From Parageobacillus thermantarcticus (GTDB lineage: Bacteria > Bacillota > Bacilli > Bacillales > Anoxybacillaceae), in NCBI RefSeq assembly GCF_900111865.1, contig NZ_FOJS01000013.1, positions 1 to 64,000 on the forward strand: a stretch of DNA of 64,000 bases, read 5' to 3'. Position numbers and translations under genes: made by a program. Below, piece by piece: positions 1 through 8,822 of this stretch. Under the pieces are notes generated by a model. It was not told the origin of the DNA and did no database searches. It was given only the letters and a program-made list of their open reading frames with translations. Each line of letters starts with the position of its first letter. Positions within the stretch are counted from its first letter, which is position 1.

Positions 1-1
1 G

Positions 2-214
2 TTCATCACACCCGAACACCCATTAAAGGGCGCCGGAGGCCGCAAGCTGACCCGACCGACGGGGCAGGCGATTTTCCAGCTGTTTCAATATGTGAACGTC
101 GTCCTCCTGGAGCTGCCGGATGGACGCATCCAACGCTCACTGGATCGCTCCCTCACCCCTGAACAACGAAGGATTCTGCAGGGGTTGGGGCTGGATGAGA
201 GCATTTACGTGTAA
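2..214 (+). CDS. Transposase, C-terminal end only (cut by window edge)
   Basis: An open frame runs from base 2 to a TAA at 212-214 and gives about 70 residues, starting FITPEHPLKG and ending LGLDESIYV. The composition is GC-rich compared with the island that follows. I take it as the C-terminus of a DDE transposase, possibly of the IS1634 group that is common in Geobacillus, but the catalytic residues lie outside the window and the family is from memory. A strong hairpin follows directly, as expected at the 3' end of an insertion sequence. The adjoining decayed second element shows this flank is an insertion hot spot. Confidence 0.5.
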   Translation, partial: FITPEHPLKGAGGRKLTRPTGQAIFQLFQYVNVVLLELPDGRIQRSLDRSLTPEQRRILQGLGLDESIYV

Positions 215-225
215 CGTCATACGGA

Positions 226-267
226 ACGACCAGCGATGGTAAAAAAAGGATAGCCATCGCTCGTCGT
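226..267 (+). terminator. Hairpin after the transposase fragment
   Basis: AGCGATGG (232-239) pairs with CCATCGCT (254-261), and the stem continues outward with ACGAC/GTCGT across one mismatch. No T-run follows, so it may be a structural element of the IS end rather than a classical terminator. A further inverted pair, GGTCAAAA (271-278) and TTTTGACC (313-320), follows it and may mark the old element end. Confidence 0.45.
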
Positions 268-361
268 GTTGGTCAAAAAGTTATTCTGAAAAACTAAATA
301 AAAAATCCTTTGTTTTGACCTTGTTAGGGTGCGAAATGTGAGTTAAAAACCTATTTTGCCA

Positions 362-987
362 TCGATTCCTTACGAAAATTAGAGCGCATCCTACAGAGGT
401 TGCGTTCTTTTCAGCTGGCATGCGGGCTTAGGGTATCCCTAAATCGTGCTGATCGACAGCACGGCCCTTCAAAGCAGCCTTTACGATCCACAGGCGCAGT
501 AGGGAGTGTCCACACCCGATACCATTGGTTTAAACGATATAAGTTCCATCTCTGTACAACTACCGAGGGAATTATTTTGTCTCATATGTTGTTGACCACA
601 GCAAATCGGAATGATGCGGCAGTGGCGCCTGAATTGCTTACTTCTTTGCGACAATGGGATATCGAATTGGTATTGGGTGATGCTGCGTATAGCAGCGAAA
701 AGGTTCGCCAAACAGCAGAACAGTCGGGAATCCTATTGATTTCCCCCATCAACCTCCACAACAACGAGGAACGGAAAGATGCCTATGGCCGGGTTCTTCC
801 TGTTTTTTGAAGACGAGGGTTTGGTCGATGGATGTTTGGGCTTCGTTGTGAGATTGAGCGGGTATTTAATGAGCTAAAAAACGATGGGCTGGAACAGTCG
901 CGATGGTATAGATTTTATCGATATTAACTGCATTTACTGCATGTGTCATGCTGCATCCTTATGCATAACTTCGAGTTTTTACTCTAG
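362..987 (+). pseudogene. Decayed DDE transposase of an IS4/IS5-like element
   Basis: Three reading frames must be joined to recover one transposase. HPTEVAFFSAG is in one frame, and LIDSTALQSSLYD (from 449), carrying the first catalytic Asp, is in another. A third runs from about 520 to 987 and contains VLGDAAYSSEK (second Asp) and CEIERVFNELK (the Glu region). That last frame is interrupted by TGA at 808-810 and TAA at 925-927 before the original stop at 985-987. There are at least two frameshifts and two nonsense codons, so it cannot be active. Loosely matching ends, GGGTGCGAAA near 328 and TTTGCAGCACC near 990, could be the inverted repeats. The family name is a recollection of typical DDE_Tnp_1 proteins, not a search result. 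Confidence 0.75.
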
Positions 988-1385
988 TTTTGCAGCACCA
1001 TCATGATTAAAGAATTTTACTGTCTTTCAAACCAAATAGGGAATACATTCAAGCTGCTTCTAAGTTTTTTGAGGAATCTGTTATTGCTGAAATGATAGGC
1101 TTTTTCATGTGTTTTTCAAGCTGTCATATGTTCCTTTGTTCTCTTAGATTCATATGAATTTTTAGGTTAGTTCTTTTCCTTTTCATGTTTTATGTCTTTA
1201 ATTGAATAATTCAAAATTCCTAATACAATATGAAAGTCTGATGATATGAAAAGAATGGGAAGCGAAATTTCCTCATTGATGGTCTTTACTATACAGGAAA
1301 TTTCGCTTTATATTAGGTAACTATTGTTTAGCCATTTAGTACTGACGGGGTGTAATTTTTGATATAATTAGTTACTTTTTATTTT
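988..1385. other. Non-coding gap between decayed IS and polyol island
   Basis: AT-rich sequence with no supported gene. It holds the hairpin described separately at 1260-1308. I see no promoter that would fit either neighbour. Confidence 0.5.
1260..1308 (-). terminator. Perfect 14-bp stem downstream of the phosphatase gene
   Basis: Bases 1260-1273 (AAGCGAAATTTCCT) are the exact reverse complement of 1295-1308, with a 21-nt loop. The stem lies about 80 nt past the stop of the minus-strand operon. Read on that strand it is followed by a weakly T-rich stretch, so it could end that transcript. The loop is longer than usual. Confidence 0.5.
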
Positions 1386-2024
1386 TTAAAGGTGATTACT
1401 ACCAGAGGAAATGTGCAGAAAGCTATTCATCTGATGCCATATAAACTCATTATCTTCCTTAATTTCCAAAATAGATATTCCTGTGTTGCTTTGAACTAGT
1501 TTTCGATATTTACTAAAAGGTAATCCTAATGTTCCAGCGATAAATATTCGGTTTAAGGTATTATGCGCGACGACTAAAATATTTTCATCGGGATATCGTT
1601 GAGCTTTTTCGTGATAGAAGTTGTATACACGGTTATATACTTCGTTTGCTGTTTCTCCGATTTCTCCGGCTTTCGTATTTGAAGGGTCATTAGCCCATTT
1701 TAGCCATAGCTCTGGGAACTCATTTTGTATTTGAGATTTTGTTTTTCCTTCCCATCTACCAAAATCAATCTCTATTAAACGTTCATCTGTTTCTATAGAA
1801 GTTGTTAAGGATAAATTTTCTTTTATTAAACGTGCCGTTTCTTTAGCACGAATTAATGGAGAAGAGTAGATTTTAGCAAACTTTATTCCCTTTAAGATCT
1901 GACTGACCGCATTTGCTTGCTTTATACCTGTGCAGGAAAGTGGAATATCGGTTCTTCCGCAATAGCGATTATGGTTGTGATTCCACTCCGTTTCTCCATG
2001 GCGTAATATATAAAATTTTGTCAT
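1386..2024 (-). CDS. Histidine phosphatase family protein
   Basis: The 212-residue protein opens with the RHG phosphatase signature (YILRHGETEWN, catalytic His near residue 9). It also carries IYSSPLIRAKETA, the acid segment LIEIDFGRWEG and the second catalytic His in VVAHNTLNR, so the active site is complete. The family covers phosphoglycerate mutases, alpha-ribazole phosphatases and small sugar-phosphate phosphatases. The specific substrate cannot be read from sequence. It is the last gene of a three-gene operon after an aldolase and an FGGY kinase, 13 nt behind the kinase. I therefore infer a sugar-phosphate phosphatase that balances or cleans up phosphorylated intermediates of the pathway. 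ATG at 2024 has the ribosome site GAAAGAGGTG. Confidence 0.8.
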   Translation of the reverse strand: MTKFYILRHGETEWNHNHNRYCGRTDIPLSCTGIKQANAVSQILKGIKFAKIYSSPLIRAKETARLIKENLSLTTSIETDERLIEIDFGRWEGKTKSQIQNEFPELWLKWANDPSNTKAGEIGETANEVYNRVYNFYHEKAQRYPDENILVVAHNTLNRIFIAGTLGLPFSKYRKLVQSNTGISILEIKEDNEFIWHQMNSFLHISSGSNHL

Positions 2025-2037
2025 GATTGCACCTCTT

Positions 2038-3495
2038 TCAACTTATGTACCCTTTCGTTTTTAAAATGTTTACAAAGCGTTGATAATTTTCTTCGTACTT
2101 TTCCATCATATAATAACTAGGTTCTATATATTTTTCTAACTTGAGCATTTGTTTAGCAGCTTGTTCAATGTTTTTATAATATGTTTGGGAAGCCGCGACA
2201 ATAGCAGCTCCGATAGCTGCTTCAACGTATTTCATTTTATAAATTGGTTTTTGTAAAACATTGCTTCGAACGGCTAACCATACATCACTATTGCTCCCTC
2301 CACCGGCGGTATAAATAGTTTTAACATCGACCGAAAATTTCTCGATTATTTCATATGAAAGTCTTTCTAAATAAGCAATGCCTTCTATACGTGCTGTATA
2401 AAGCTCTTCCTTTGACACATTATGAGGATCAAAACCTTGAGCGTTATCATAAATAAAAGGAAATCTTTCCCCTTTCTGTTGCAAAGGATATGAAATCCAG
2501 GAAGTTGGAATTAATTTTTTGGCTACTTCATTTAAATAATGGAGGTTTTCGTTACTAAAATCTTTTGAAATCCAGTCCGCGCCGGTATTACTTGCTCCTC
2601 CTGGCATCCAATATCCGCAAGGGTGTTTATGGTTGTATATTCTTCCGTACGGATCCTCAATTGGTCGATAAGTTACTCCTTTTACTACCATGGTAGTGCC
2701 TATTGTTGTATTCCAGTCACCTAGACTTACTGCGCCTGATGCAATTTGAGAAGCGCATCCATCTGTTAAACCAGCAACCACTTTTATTTTATTTGGAAGG
2801 CCGGTTATAGCCGAAATTTTGGGAGAAAGGTAACCTAACACTTTTCCGGGATGGACCACTTGAGGAAACCATGAATTTGGTAATTTCAAAATATCGAAAA
2901 TATAGGAAGGCCATTTTTCTTTTACTAGGTTATATCCCATTTTGAGAGAATTTGTATAGTCAGTAATTCCCCAAATATCCGTTAGTTTTCCGATAATATA
3001 ATCTGTCGGATTACACCAAAGGTGAATGCTATCTGCTTTTTCAGGAAATTTATTAGTAAACCAAACGATTTTGGGTAACCCAAAGGAAGTATTAAAGGGA
3101 GTATAATCGTCTTTATTTATAGACATCGAAGATTGTTTGCAAAATTCCGCTTCCTTGTACGAACGATTATCACTATACATAAAAGCGTTGCTAATAGGCT
3201 GATAATTTTGATCAAGCGGTATTACTGTACCTGAAGTAGAAGTGACTGATAAAGAAACAATTTGTTCTAAGGAAATAAACTTTTTTAAATTATCTGATAC
3301 TTTTTTTAAGGAATTAACTAAACATGACCACCATAACGTTGGTGACTGTTCTATCTGCAGATTTTGATAAGTAATAAAGGAAAAATGGTGATTATCGCTA
3401 GTCAACAATGTTCCGGTTTCTGTAATAGCTATTACTCGGATTCCTTGAGTTCCAATATCAATTCCTATAAAAACAGCCTCTTTTGTTGAACCCAA
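2038..3495 (-). CDS. FGGY-family carbohydrate kinase (xylulo/ribulokinase-like)
   Basis: The 485-residue protein has the FGGY two-domain plan: N-terminal phosphate loop IGIDIGTQGIR, a middle GLTDGCASQIASG segment, and C-terminal adenosine motif TIYTAGGGSNSDVW followed by EAAIGAAIVA. Such kinases phosphorylate ketoses or alditols with ATP. It starts at TTG (3495) with AAAGGGG about 10 nt upstream; the frame is closed by a TGA just before. It begins 6 nt after the aldolase stop, so the two are translationally linked. It is a different subfamily from the rhamnulokinase-like kinase at 5523-6995. Two non-identical kinases in one locus suggest either two entry substrates or two isomers. The substrate is not assignable. 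Confidence 0.85.
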   Translation of the reverse strand: MGSTKEAVFIGIDIGTQGIRVIAITETGTLLTSDNHHFSFITYQNLQIEQSPTLWWSCLVNSLKKVSDNLKKFISLEQIVSLSVTSTSGTVIPLDQNYQPISNAFMYSDNRSYKEAEFCKQSSMSINKDDYTPFNTSFGLPKIVWFTNKFPEKADSIHLWCNPTDYIIGKLTDIWGITDYTNSLKMGYNLVKEKWPSYIFDILKLPNSWFPQVVHPGKVLGYLSPKISAITGLPNKIKVVAGLTDGCASQIASGAVSLGDWNTTIGTTMVVKGVTYRPIEDPYGRIYNHKHPCGYWMPGGASNTGADWISKDFSNENLHYLNEVAKKLIPTSWISYPLQQKGERFPFIYDNAQGFDPHNVSKEELYTARIEGIAYLERLSYEIIEKFSVDVKTIYTAGGGSNSDVWLAVRSNVLQKPIYKMKYVEAAIGAAIVAASQTYYKNIEQAAKQMLKLEKYIEPSYYMMEKYEENYQRFVNILKTKGYIS

Positions 3496-3501
3496 TGTTA
3501 T

Positions 3502-4176
3502 TCATCCCCTTTCCAGTAATTTTTGGCGGTACTTTTCCGCCTCAAGATTTAGGATTTCTTGAATTTCATGTTCTAGTAAAGCTCGCGGGGTTCCAACCGT
3601 TTTGCTTACCCAAAATACTTTTGCGGCATTTTCTATAATCTCCGTACGGTAATACGCTTGCATGATATTTGTTCCTAAAGTAATTAAGCCGTGGTTTTTT
3701 AAATATAAAGCATTATATGCCGGATCTTGCAAAATATTAATAACAGAATTGGCTAATTCGGTAGAGCAGGGAACAACATATTCAATAAAAGGAACCTTTC
3801 CAACTAGAGCGACAAAATCAGGAAACATTGCTGGGATTTCATTATGCTCTGTACTAATGATACCGATTGTAATCGGGGGATGAGTATGAACAATCGCATT
3901 TATATCCTTTCGATTTCGATAAATTTCTAAATGCATAGCAATCTCAGATGAGGGTCTTAAAGTGGGATGGAGAGATTGCCCGTTGTGAATTTGTACCGGC
4001 ACCCATTGATCTTCTTGAATTTGATCTAATGCAAACCCACTTGGTGATATCCACATAATATTGTTAGTCCTTATACTAATGTTTCCGCCAGGACCGACTA
4101 CTAATTGTTTGTCAACTATTTTTTGGCTAATATAGCTTAATTTTAGAACATCGTCTTTTGAAAGCAGGTATTCCAT
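3502..4176 (-). CDS. Class II aldolase/adducin family protein (fuculose-1-P aldolase-like)
   Basis: The 224-residue length and motifs fit the zinc-dependent class II aldolase/epimerase family that includes L-fuculose-1-phosphate aldolase and L-ribulose-5-phosphate 4-epimerase. GPGGNISIR is the phosphate-binding loop, and HTHPP with the later LKNHGLITLG supply the metal-binding histidines. The likely reaction is cleavage of a ketose-1-phosphate to DHAP plus an aldehyde, but epimerase or decarboxylase members look similar. It is the first gene of the minus-strand operon, with AGGAGG placed correctly before ATG 4176. The pairing with an FGGY kinase is the usual kinase-aldolase module of deoxysugar and polyol pathways. 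Confidence 0.82.
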   Translation of the reverse strand: MEYLLSKDDVLKLSYISQKIVDKQLVVGPGGNISIRTNNIMWISPSGFALDQIQEDQWVPVQIHNGQSLHPTLRPSSEIAMHLEIYRNRKDINAIVHTHPPITIGIISTEHNEIPAMFPDFVALVGKVPFIEYVVPCSTELANSVINILQDPAYNALYLKNHGLITLGTNIMQAYYRTEIIENAAKVFWVSKTVGTPRALLEHEIQEILNLEAEKYRQKLLERG

Positions 4177-4380
4177 TTAAGAGTTCCTCCTTGTATTATT
4201 GATAGGAATTTGCCCTAACTTTACCTTGTAGATTCATTTTCAGAAATGTATAAAATGGTTTCTATTGCTATTTTGCTTTACGTATATTAATTTCCCCATG
4301 TTTTAATTATTTTGTTTTGCTTAAGATTTTCCAACTCTTTTATTGAGGGAATTATCCATAGTTTTCAAAAGAAGAGTCAA
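4177..4380. other. Gap between aldolase operon and DeoR gene
   Basis: AT-rich. On the minus strand a possible promoter, TTGGAA-N17-AATAAT, lies in this gap and could drive the aldolase-kinase-phosphatase operon separately from deoR. The match is only moderate. Confidence 0.3.
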
Positions 4381-5139
4381 TTAAGCTTTAATAACTTTTA
4401 TTCCTATTTCTGATAGTGTTGTATAGTATTCATCAGAAATGTTTGAGTCAGTAATTAATACATCTACTTTGTCCAAAGGAATTAAATCAACGAAGAAGGA
4501 CTTCCCGATTTTTTCTGAGTCAATCAACAGGAAAACTTGTTCTGCTGATTCAACCATTGCTTTTTTTACCTCTGCTGAAAAAATGTGATTTTCCGTCACC
4601 CCCCTTTCAAGACTTAGGCCACTTGCGCCTAAAAACACTTTTTGTGCATTAATTTTTCTTATTCCTTCTACTGCATTTGGACCAACTAGTTCTTGTAAGG
4701 CCGGACGAAGCAAGCCTCCAACTAGGTGAACGGATACATTTGGGTATACACTTGCAGCTAATGCCGTATTAAGGGCAGATGTAACAACATTAAATTCGAA
4801 GTCAGTTGGTAGATTTTTTGCAAGTTCCATTACTGTTGTTCCAGCATCTAAAAAAATGGTTTCATTAGGGGAAATAAATTGAGAAGCTATTTTACCTATT
4901 TGCTCCTTTTCTTTTTTCTTTATTAAGGAGCGTTGGGAAAAAGGAATTTCTTCTTGTTTCTGTATTTTGATTGCTCCACCGTGGGAGCGTTTTAGTTTAT
5001 TTATTCTTTCTAAATAACGTAAATCATTTCGAATAGTTGATTCAGAAACGGAGAAGTACTTTTTTAATTCTTCGATTGTTACAGCATTTTTTTCTTCTAG
5101 TATATCTAAGATTTTTTGATGTCTTTGTGCGATTAGCAT
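4381..5139 (-). CDS. DeoR/GlpR family transcriptional regulator
   Basis: The 252-residue protein has the DeoR plan. An N-terminal winged helix (residues about 5-58, with IEELKKYFSVSESTIRNDL) is followed by a sugar-phosphate-sensing domain containing TIFLDAGTTVMELAK and DVLITDSN. The family usually represses carbohydrate operons and is released by a phosphorylated intermediate. It sits between the two arms of the island, divergent from the rhamnulokinase-like gene. The dyad-bearing promoter at 5414-5450 is its most obvious target. AAGGGGG precedes ATG 5139 with 7-nt spacing. The effector is unknown but would be one of the two kinase products. Confidence 0.9.
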   Translation of the reverse strand: MLIAQRHQKILDILEEKNAVTIEELKKYFSVSESTIRNDLRYLERINKLKRSHGGAIKIQKQEEIPFSQRSLIKKKEKEQIGKIASQFISPNETIFLDAGTTVMELAKNLPTDFEFNVVTSALNTALAASVYPNVSVHLVGGLLRPALQELVGPNAVEGIRKINAQKVFLGASGLSLERGVTENHIFSAEVKKAMVESAEQVFLLIDSEKIGKSFFVDLIPLDKVDVLITDSNISDEYYTTLSEIGIKVIKA

Positions 5140-5413
5140 TGTATATCCCCCTTAGCATAACTTTATATTAGTACAATTTTTTATAATTTGACGTCTATTG
5201 TTTGATTAAAGTTGCTATGAAACTCACAAAAAATATACAAATAATTCTCTCAAACTTTTTCCATATGCTTTGTTTTATTGGTCAATACTGAAAAATAGTG
5301 CGTAGAAGAGAGTAAAAACTGAATTCAGATTTTACTTAATTTTAAATCTTTTTAATGTTTTTTGTCAATATCAATAAAAATAAATAAAATTCTTTAAAAA
5401 ACATTAAAAAATG

Positions 5414-5450
5414 TTGACTAAAATATACTCTAATTTTATAATTTAGTCAA
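5414..5450 (+). promoter_or_regulatory. Sigma-A promoter overlapped by a dyad operator
   Basis: TTGACT (5414-5419) and TATAAT (5437-5442) are separated by exactly 17 nt, a near-consensus promoter for the plus-strand kinase. TTGACTAAA (5414-5422) and TTTAGTCAA (5442-5450) form a 9-bp inverted repeat covering both the -35 and the -10. A repressor bound there would occlude RNA polymerase. The flanking DeoR-type gene makes it the natural candidate. That assignment is inference. Confidence 0.65.
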
Positions 5451-5522
5451 AGTTATGAAAATTCTGTATAAAATAAGTTGTTAGATAGGTCAATTTATTT
5501 GATTGAGCGAAGGGGGATGAAA

Positions 5523-6995
5523 ATGTCAATATTAGCGTTTGATCTAGGAGCAAGTAGTGGCAAGGTGTTAGTTGGTGAAATAAAAAAAAACAAATTAATA
5601 GTTGAGGAAATATATCGTTTTGCCAATGATCCAGTTAAGATTGGTACGCATTTTTACTGGGACATTTTAAGGTTATTTCACGAAATGAAACAAGGGTTAT
5701 TGAAATCGAAATTTCTAGGGTTTCACATACAAAGTATAGGAATAGATACGTGGGGATTAGATTTTGGATTAATTGGCTCTCACGGGGAATTATTAGGCAA
5801 TCCTTATCATTATAGAGATAAACAGTCGCTTGGAATGATTGAAAAGGTGTGCGATATAGTACCGAAGGAGGAAATATATTTTCATACAGGGATACAGTTT
5901 ACGGAAGTGAATTCAATTTATCATTTATATGCGATGAAATGTTCGCGCAATCCTATACTTGAGAAAGCGGAAACTTTATTAATGATTCCTGATTTATTAC
6001 GGTATTTTTTAACGGGAGAGAAAACGATTGAAGAAACTATAGCATCTACTACCCAGTTATATAATTCCCAAAGCAAATCATGGGTTGCCCCGTTAATAAA
6101 TAAACTTGATCTGCCTATTGAAATATTTCCTGATATAGTGGAAACAGGAACTCAAGTCGGTTCTATCAGATTATCGATTTGCAATGAACTGCATATCCCA
6201 AAAATACGAGTAATAGCTGTCGGTGAGCACGACACTGCATCAGCAGTTGCTGCAATACCAACTGCTGAAAAGGAATTTGCTTATTTAAGCTGTGGTACGT
6301 GGTCTTTATTAGGTACCGAAATAGATACTCCAGTAATAAACAGGCAAGCAATGGAATGGAATTTCACTAATGAGAAAGGTGTCTTTAATACATATCGTCT
6401 TTTAAAAAATATTATGGGGCTTTGGTTAATACAGGAATGTAAGCGAGCGTGGGAAAGAGATGGAGATTTTTTAACTTATGATGAAATGGTAGATTTAGCT
6501 TTTCAATCTAAACCGTTTCGATCGTTTATTGATCCTGATCATGAGATGTTTTTAAACCCGGAACATATGCCTAAGCAGATACAGTATTATTGTCAGTTAA
6601 CAAATCAACCAATACCAAGATCAAAGAACGAAATTTTAAGATGTATTCTAGAGAGTCTCGCATTGAAATATCGTTTTGTCTTAGAACGTATAGAAAAATT
6701 GACGAACAAAAAATTCCCAGGACTCTATATTGTTGGAGGTGGAGTAAAAAATAATCTATTATGCCAATTTACTTCTAATGCTCTTGCGCGCCCAGTTTGG
6801 GCTGGAATGGAAGAAGCAACTGCAATAGGTAACCTTATGGTCCAATATATTTCGCTTGGGGAGATTAAAGATTTACAGGAGGGAAGAATGATCATACAGA
6901 ATTCCTTTCCTTTAAAAACTTATGAGCCGTTGGATTCGCAACTGTGGAATGATGCATATGAAATTTTCAAGAAAGTGATAGAAAGTCATAATTAA
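5523..6995 (+). CDS. Rhamnulokinase-like FGGY kinase
   Basis: About 490 residues from ATG 5523, chosen because AAGGGGG lies 6 nt upstream; the ATG at 5517 overlaps that site. The protein carries hallmark stretches of the RhaB branch: LAFDLGASSGK at the N-terminus, DTWGLDFGL, NPYHYRD, LLMIPDLLRYFLTGE and ESLALKYR, then YIVGGGVKNN near the end. RhaB phosphorylates L-rhamnulose at C1. However, no rhamnose isomerase or RhaD is visible, and the associated dehydrogenase points to an alditol, so the true substrate may be another ketose such as erythrulose. It is first on the plus-strand arm, under the dyad promoter, and 318 nt ahead of the transporter genes. Confidence 0.85.
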   Translation: MSILAFDLGASSGKVLVGEIKKNKLIVEEIYRFANDPVKIGTHFYWDILRLFHEMKQGLLKSKFLGFHIQSIGIDTWGLDFGLIGSHGELLGNPYHYRDKQSLGMIEKVCDIVPKEEIYFHTGIQFTEVNSIYHLYAMKCSRNPILEKAETLLMIPDLLRYFLTGEKTIEETIASTTQLYNSQSKSWVAPLINKLDLPIEIFPDIVETGTQVGSIRLSICNELHIPKIRVIAVGEHDTASAVAAIPTAEKEFAYLSCGTWSLLGTEIDTPVINRQAMEWNFTNEKGVFNTYRLLKNIMGLWLIQECKRAWERDGDFLTYDEMVDLAFQSKPFRSFIDPDHEMFLNPEHMPKQIQYYCQLTNQPIPRSKNEILRCILESLALKYRFVLERIEKLTNKKFPGLYIVGGGVKNNLLCQFTSNALARPVWAGMEEATAIGNLMVQYISLGEIKDLQEGRMIIQNSFPLKTYEPLDSQLWNDAYEIFKKVIESHN

Positions 6996-7313
6996 TGCGG
7001 CTTTCGAACTGCATATAACAGTCAGTGTAAAGTAGTATTTTGTTTATTGAAGCATGTGAAATAAGGGAATTTATTATTAAGAAGTAAAACTAAAGCAAAT
7101 CGATAATTAAATTTTTAAAAACGAAAACATAAAAAATATAATATGATAAAAAATAAAAAAATGTGATTCAAAACAAAAATATATTGACAATTAAAAATAT
7201 TAATAATAATATTCTAATTAGAAATTTTATGAAAGGAAACAAAAGGAGGCGAAAATAAAAACAAGTTTTTAAATTTAATGAATTAGGGGGAAGTAGAAAA
7301 AGGAGGAGAAGAA
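6996..7313. other. AT-rich gap before the ABC importer
   Basis: Very AT-rich. No terminator is evident after the kinase gene. A promoter candidate is described at 7184-7212, and AAAAGGAGG near 7241 is followed by no useful start. No further gene is seen. Confidence 0.5.
7184..7212 (+). promoter_or_regulatory. Possible sigma-A promoter for the importer operon
   Basis: A perfect TTGACA (7184-7189) is followed after 17 nt by TAATAT (7207-7212), a 4-of-6 match to the -10 box, about 100 nt before the binding-protein gene. The surrounding sequence is so AT-rich that chance matches are likely. Confidence 0.4.
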
Positions 7314-8723
7314 ATGTTGTTAAGAAAATTCTTAGCTATTATTATTTCGTTAGTTGTAGGTATTGTATTTTCTGCTTGTTCGAATAGCACTCAATCATCC
7401 GGATCTTCAGTGGAAAAAACAGAGTTGAAAAAGTTGGATGGCTTTGATTGGAAGCGTTTTAAAGGAGAAGAAATTAACGTAATGTTAAATCAACACCCTT
7501 ATGCCGAAGCAATCATTAAAAGATTACCTGAATTTGAAAAATTAACTGGAATTAAGGTCAAATATTCGGTAACACCTGAGGAAAGTTACTTTGATAAACT
7601 AACTACTGCATTAAACGCAAAAAATGGAAATCCAGATGTTTTTATGACAGGTTCATACCAGCTATGGGAATATGCACCGGCAGGGTATATTCAGGAATTA
7701 GACCCGTTCGTTAATGACAAAAATAGAACATCATCGGACTATGATATCAATGATTTCTTTGAAGGAGTACTAAATGCGGATAAATGGGATTTAGTACCAG
7801 GCCATAAAGTTGGAACTGGTAATTTATGGGCTATTCCGTTAGGATTTGAAATTAATGTACTGCACTATAACAAACGAGCGTTTGAACAAGCTGGAATTAA
7901 AAATCCTCCCAAAACTTTTGACGAACTTATTGAAATCGCCACCAAACTGAATGGGTGGAATGGCGAAGGATCCTACGGTATTGCGATTCGTGGAACCCGC
8001 TCTTGGGCTACAATTCATCCGGGCTATATGACTTCGTTTTCCAATCATGGTGCCAAAGACTTTGAGATCGAAAACGGGAAGTTAGTTTCTAAACTTAATA
8101 GCTCAAAATCTGTTGAAATTACTAAAAAATTTGTTGAATTAATTAAGAAAGCTGGCCCGAAAGACTGGTCTAACTACACTTGGTATCAAGTATCTAGTGA
8201 TTTGGGGGCAGGTAAGGCAGCGATGGCATATGATGCAGATAATTTTTCTTTTTACAATAATAAGGAAGGTGCTTCAAAAGAAGCAGGAAATCTTGCGGTT
8301 GCCCCACCACCTGCTACTAAGGACGGAGATGTAGGGTCAAATATGTGGGTTTGGTCTATTGCGATGAATAAATCTTCTCAGAAAAAGGATGCTGCATGGC
8401 TATTTATGCAATATTTTACTAGCAAAGAACATATGATTTGGGGAGCAACTCAAGCGAATGTAGTTGATCCGGTCCGTAAATCTGTATGGGAAAATCAAGG
8501 TTTTAAAGAAAGAATCAGCAAAATAGAAGGTTATGAAGAAACATTTAAATCTATCATCGATAACTCAACAATTAAATTCACTCCTCAACCAGAATTCTTT
8601 AACACCACAACAGAATGGGCAGCCGCACTTCAGGATATTGTTAACGGTGCAGATGCACAAGAACGTTTAAATCAATTGGCTAATGATATCAATAAACGTG
8701 TTGAAAGATTGAGAGTTAAATAG
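7314..8723 (+). CDS. Extracellular sugar/polyol-binding lipoprotein (ABC importer)
   Basis: The 469-residue protein begins with a lipoprotein signal peptide: basic MLLRKF, a hydrophobic run, then the slightly atypical lipobox FSAC with the lipidated Cys at residue 22. The mature part follows the pattern of family 1 solute-binding proteins of CUT1 carbohydrate importers (for example NPDVFMTGSYQLWEYAP and YGIAIRG segments). It would be anchored outside the membrane and deliver substrate to the two permeases encoded next. A good GGAGGAG ribosome site precedes ATG 7314. The ligand is unknown; the linked dehydrogenase suggests a polyol. Confidence 0.88.
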   Translation: MLLRKFLAIIISLVVGIVFSACSNSTQSSGSSVEKTELKKLDGFDWKRFKGEEINVMLNQHPYAEAIIKRLPEFEKLTGIKVKYSVTPEESYFDKLTTALNAKNGNPDVFMTGSYQLWEYAPAGYIQELDPFVNDKNRTSSDYDINDFFEGVLNADKWDLVPGHKVGTGNLWAIPLGFEINVLHYNKRAFEQAGIKNPPKTFDELIEIATKLNGWNGEGSYGIAIRGTRSWATIHPGYMTSFSNHGAKDFEIENGKLVSKLNSSKSVEITKKFVELIKKAGPKDWSNYTWYQVSSDLGAGKAAMAYDADNFSFYNNKEGASKEAGNLAVAPPPATKDGDVGSNMWVWSIAMNKSSQKKDAAWLFMQYFTSKEHMIWGATQANVVDPVRKSVWENQGFKERISKIEGYEETFKSIIDNSTIKFTPQPEFFNTTTEWAAALQDIVNGADAQERLNQLANDINKRVERLRVK

Positions 8724-8777
8724 ATTGTCTATGCTATGGGATAAGGTAAATTTTAGGATTCTGAATAAAGAAGCGAA

Positions 8778-8796
8778 GGGAGAGAATTTCTCTCCC
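8778..8796 (+). terminator. Intercistronic hairpin between binding protein and permease
   Basis: GGGAGAGA (8778-8785) pairs perfectly with TCTCTCCC (8789-8796) over a 3-nt loop, with no T-run after it. This position in importer operons commonly holds a stem-loop that stabilises the upstream mRNA and lowers downstream expression, giving excess binding protein. That role is inferred from placement. Confidence 0.55.
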
Positions 8797-8822
8797 CCGC
8801 TGTATAAAAAGGAGGGAGAACG

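Noticed and set aside
7120-7140. Possible cre site near AAAAACGAAAACA in the importer leader
   Set aside because: Two mismatches at fixed positions in a very AT-rich sequence; not distinguishable from chance.
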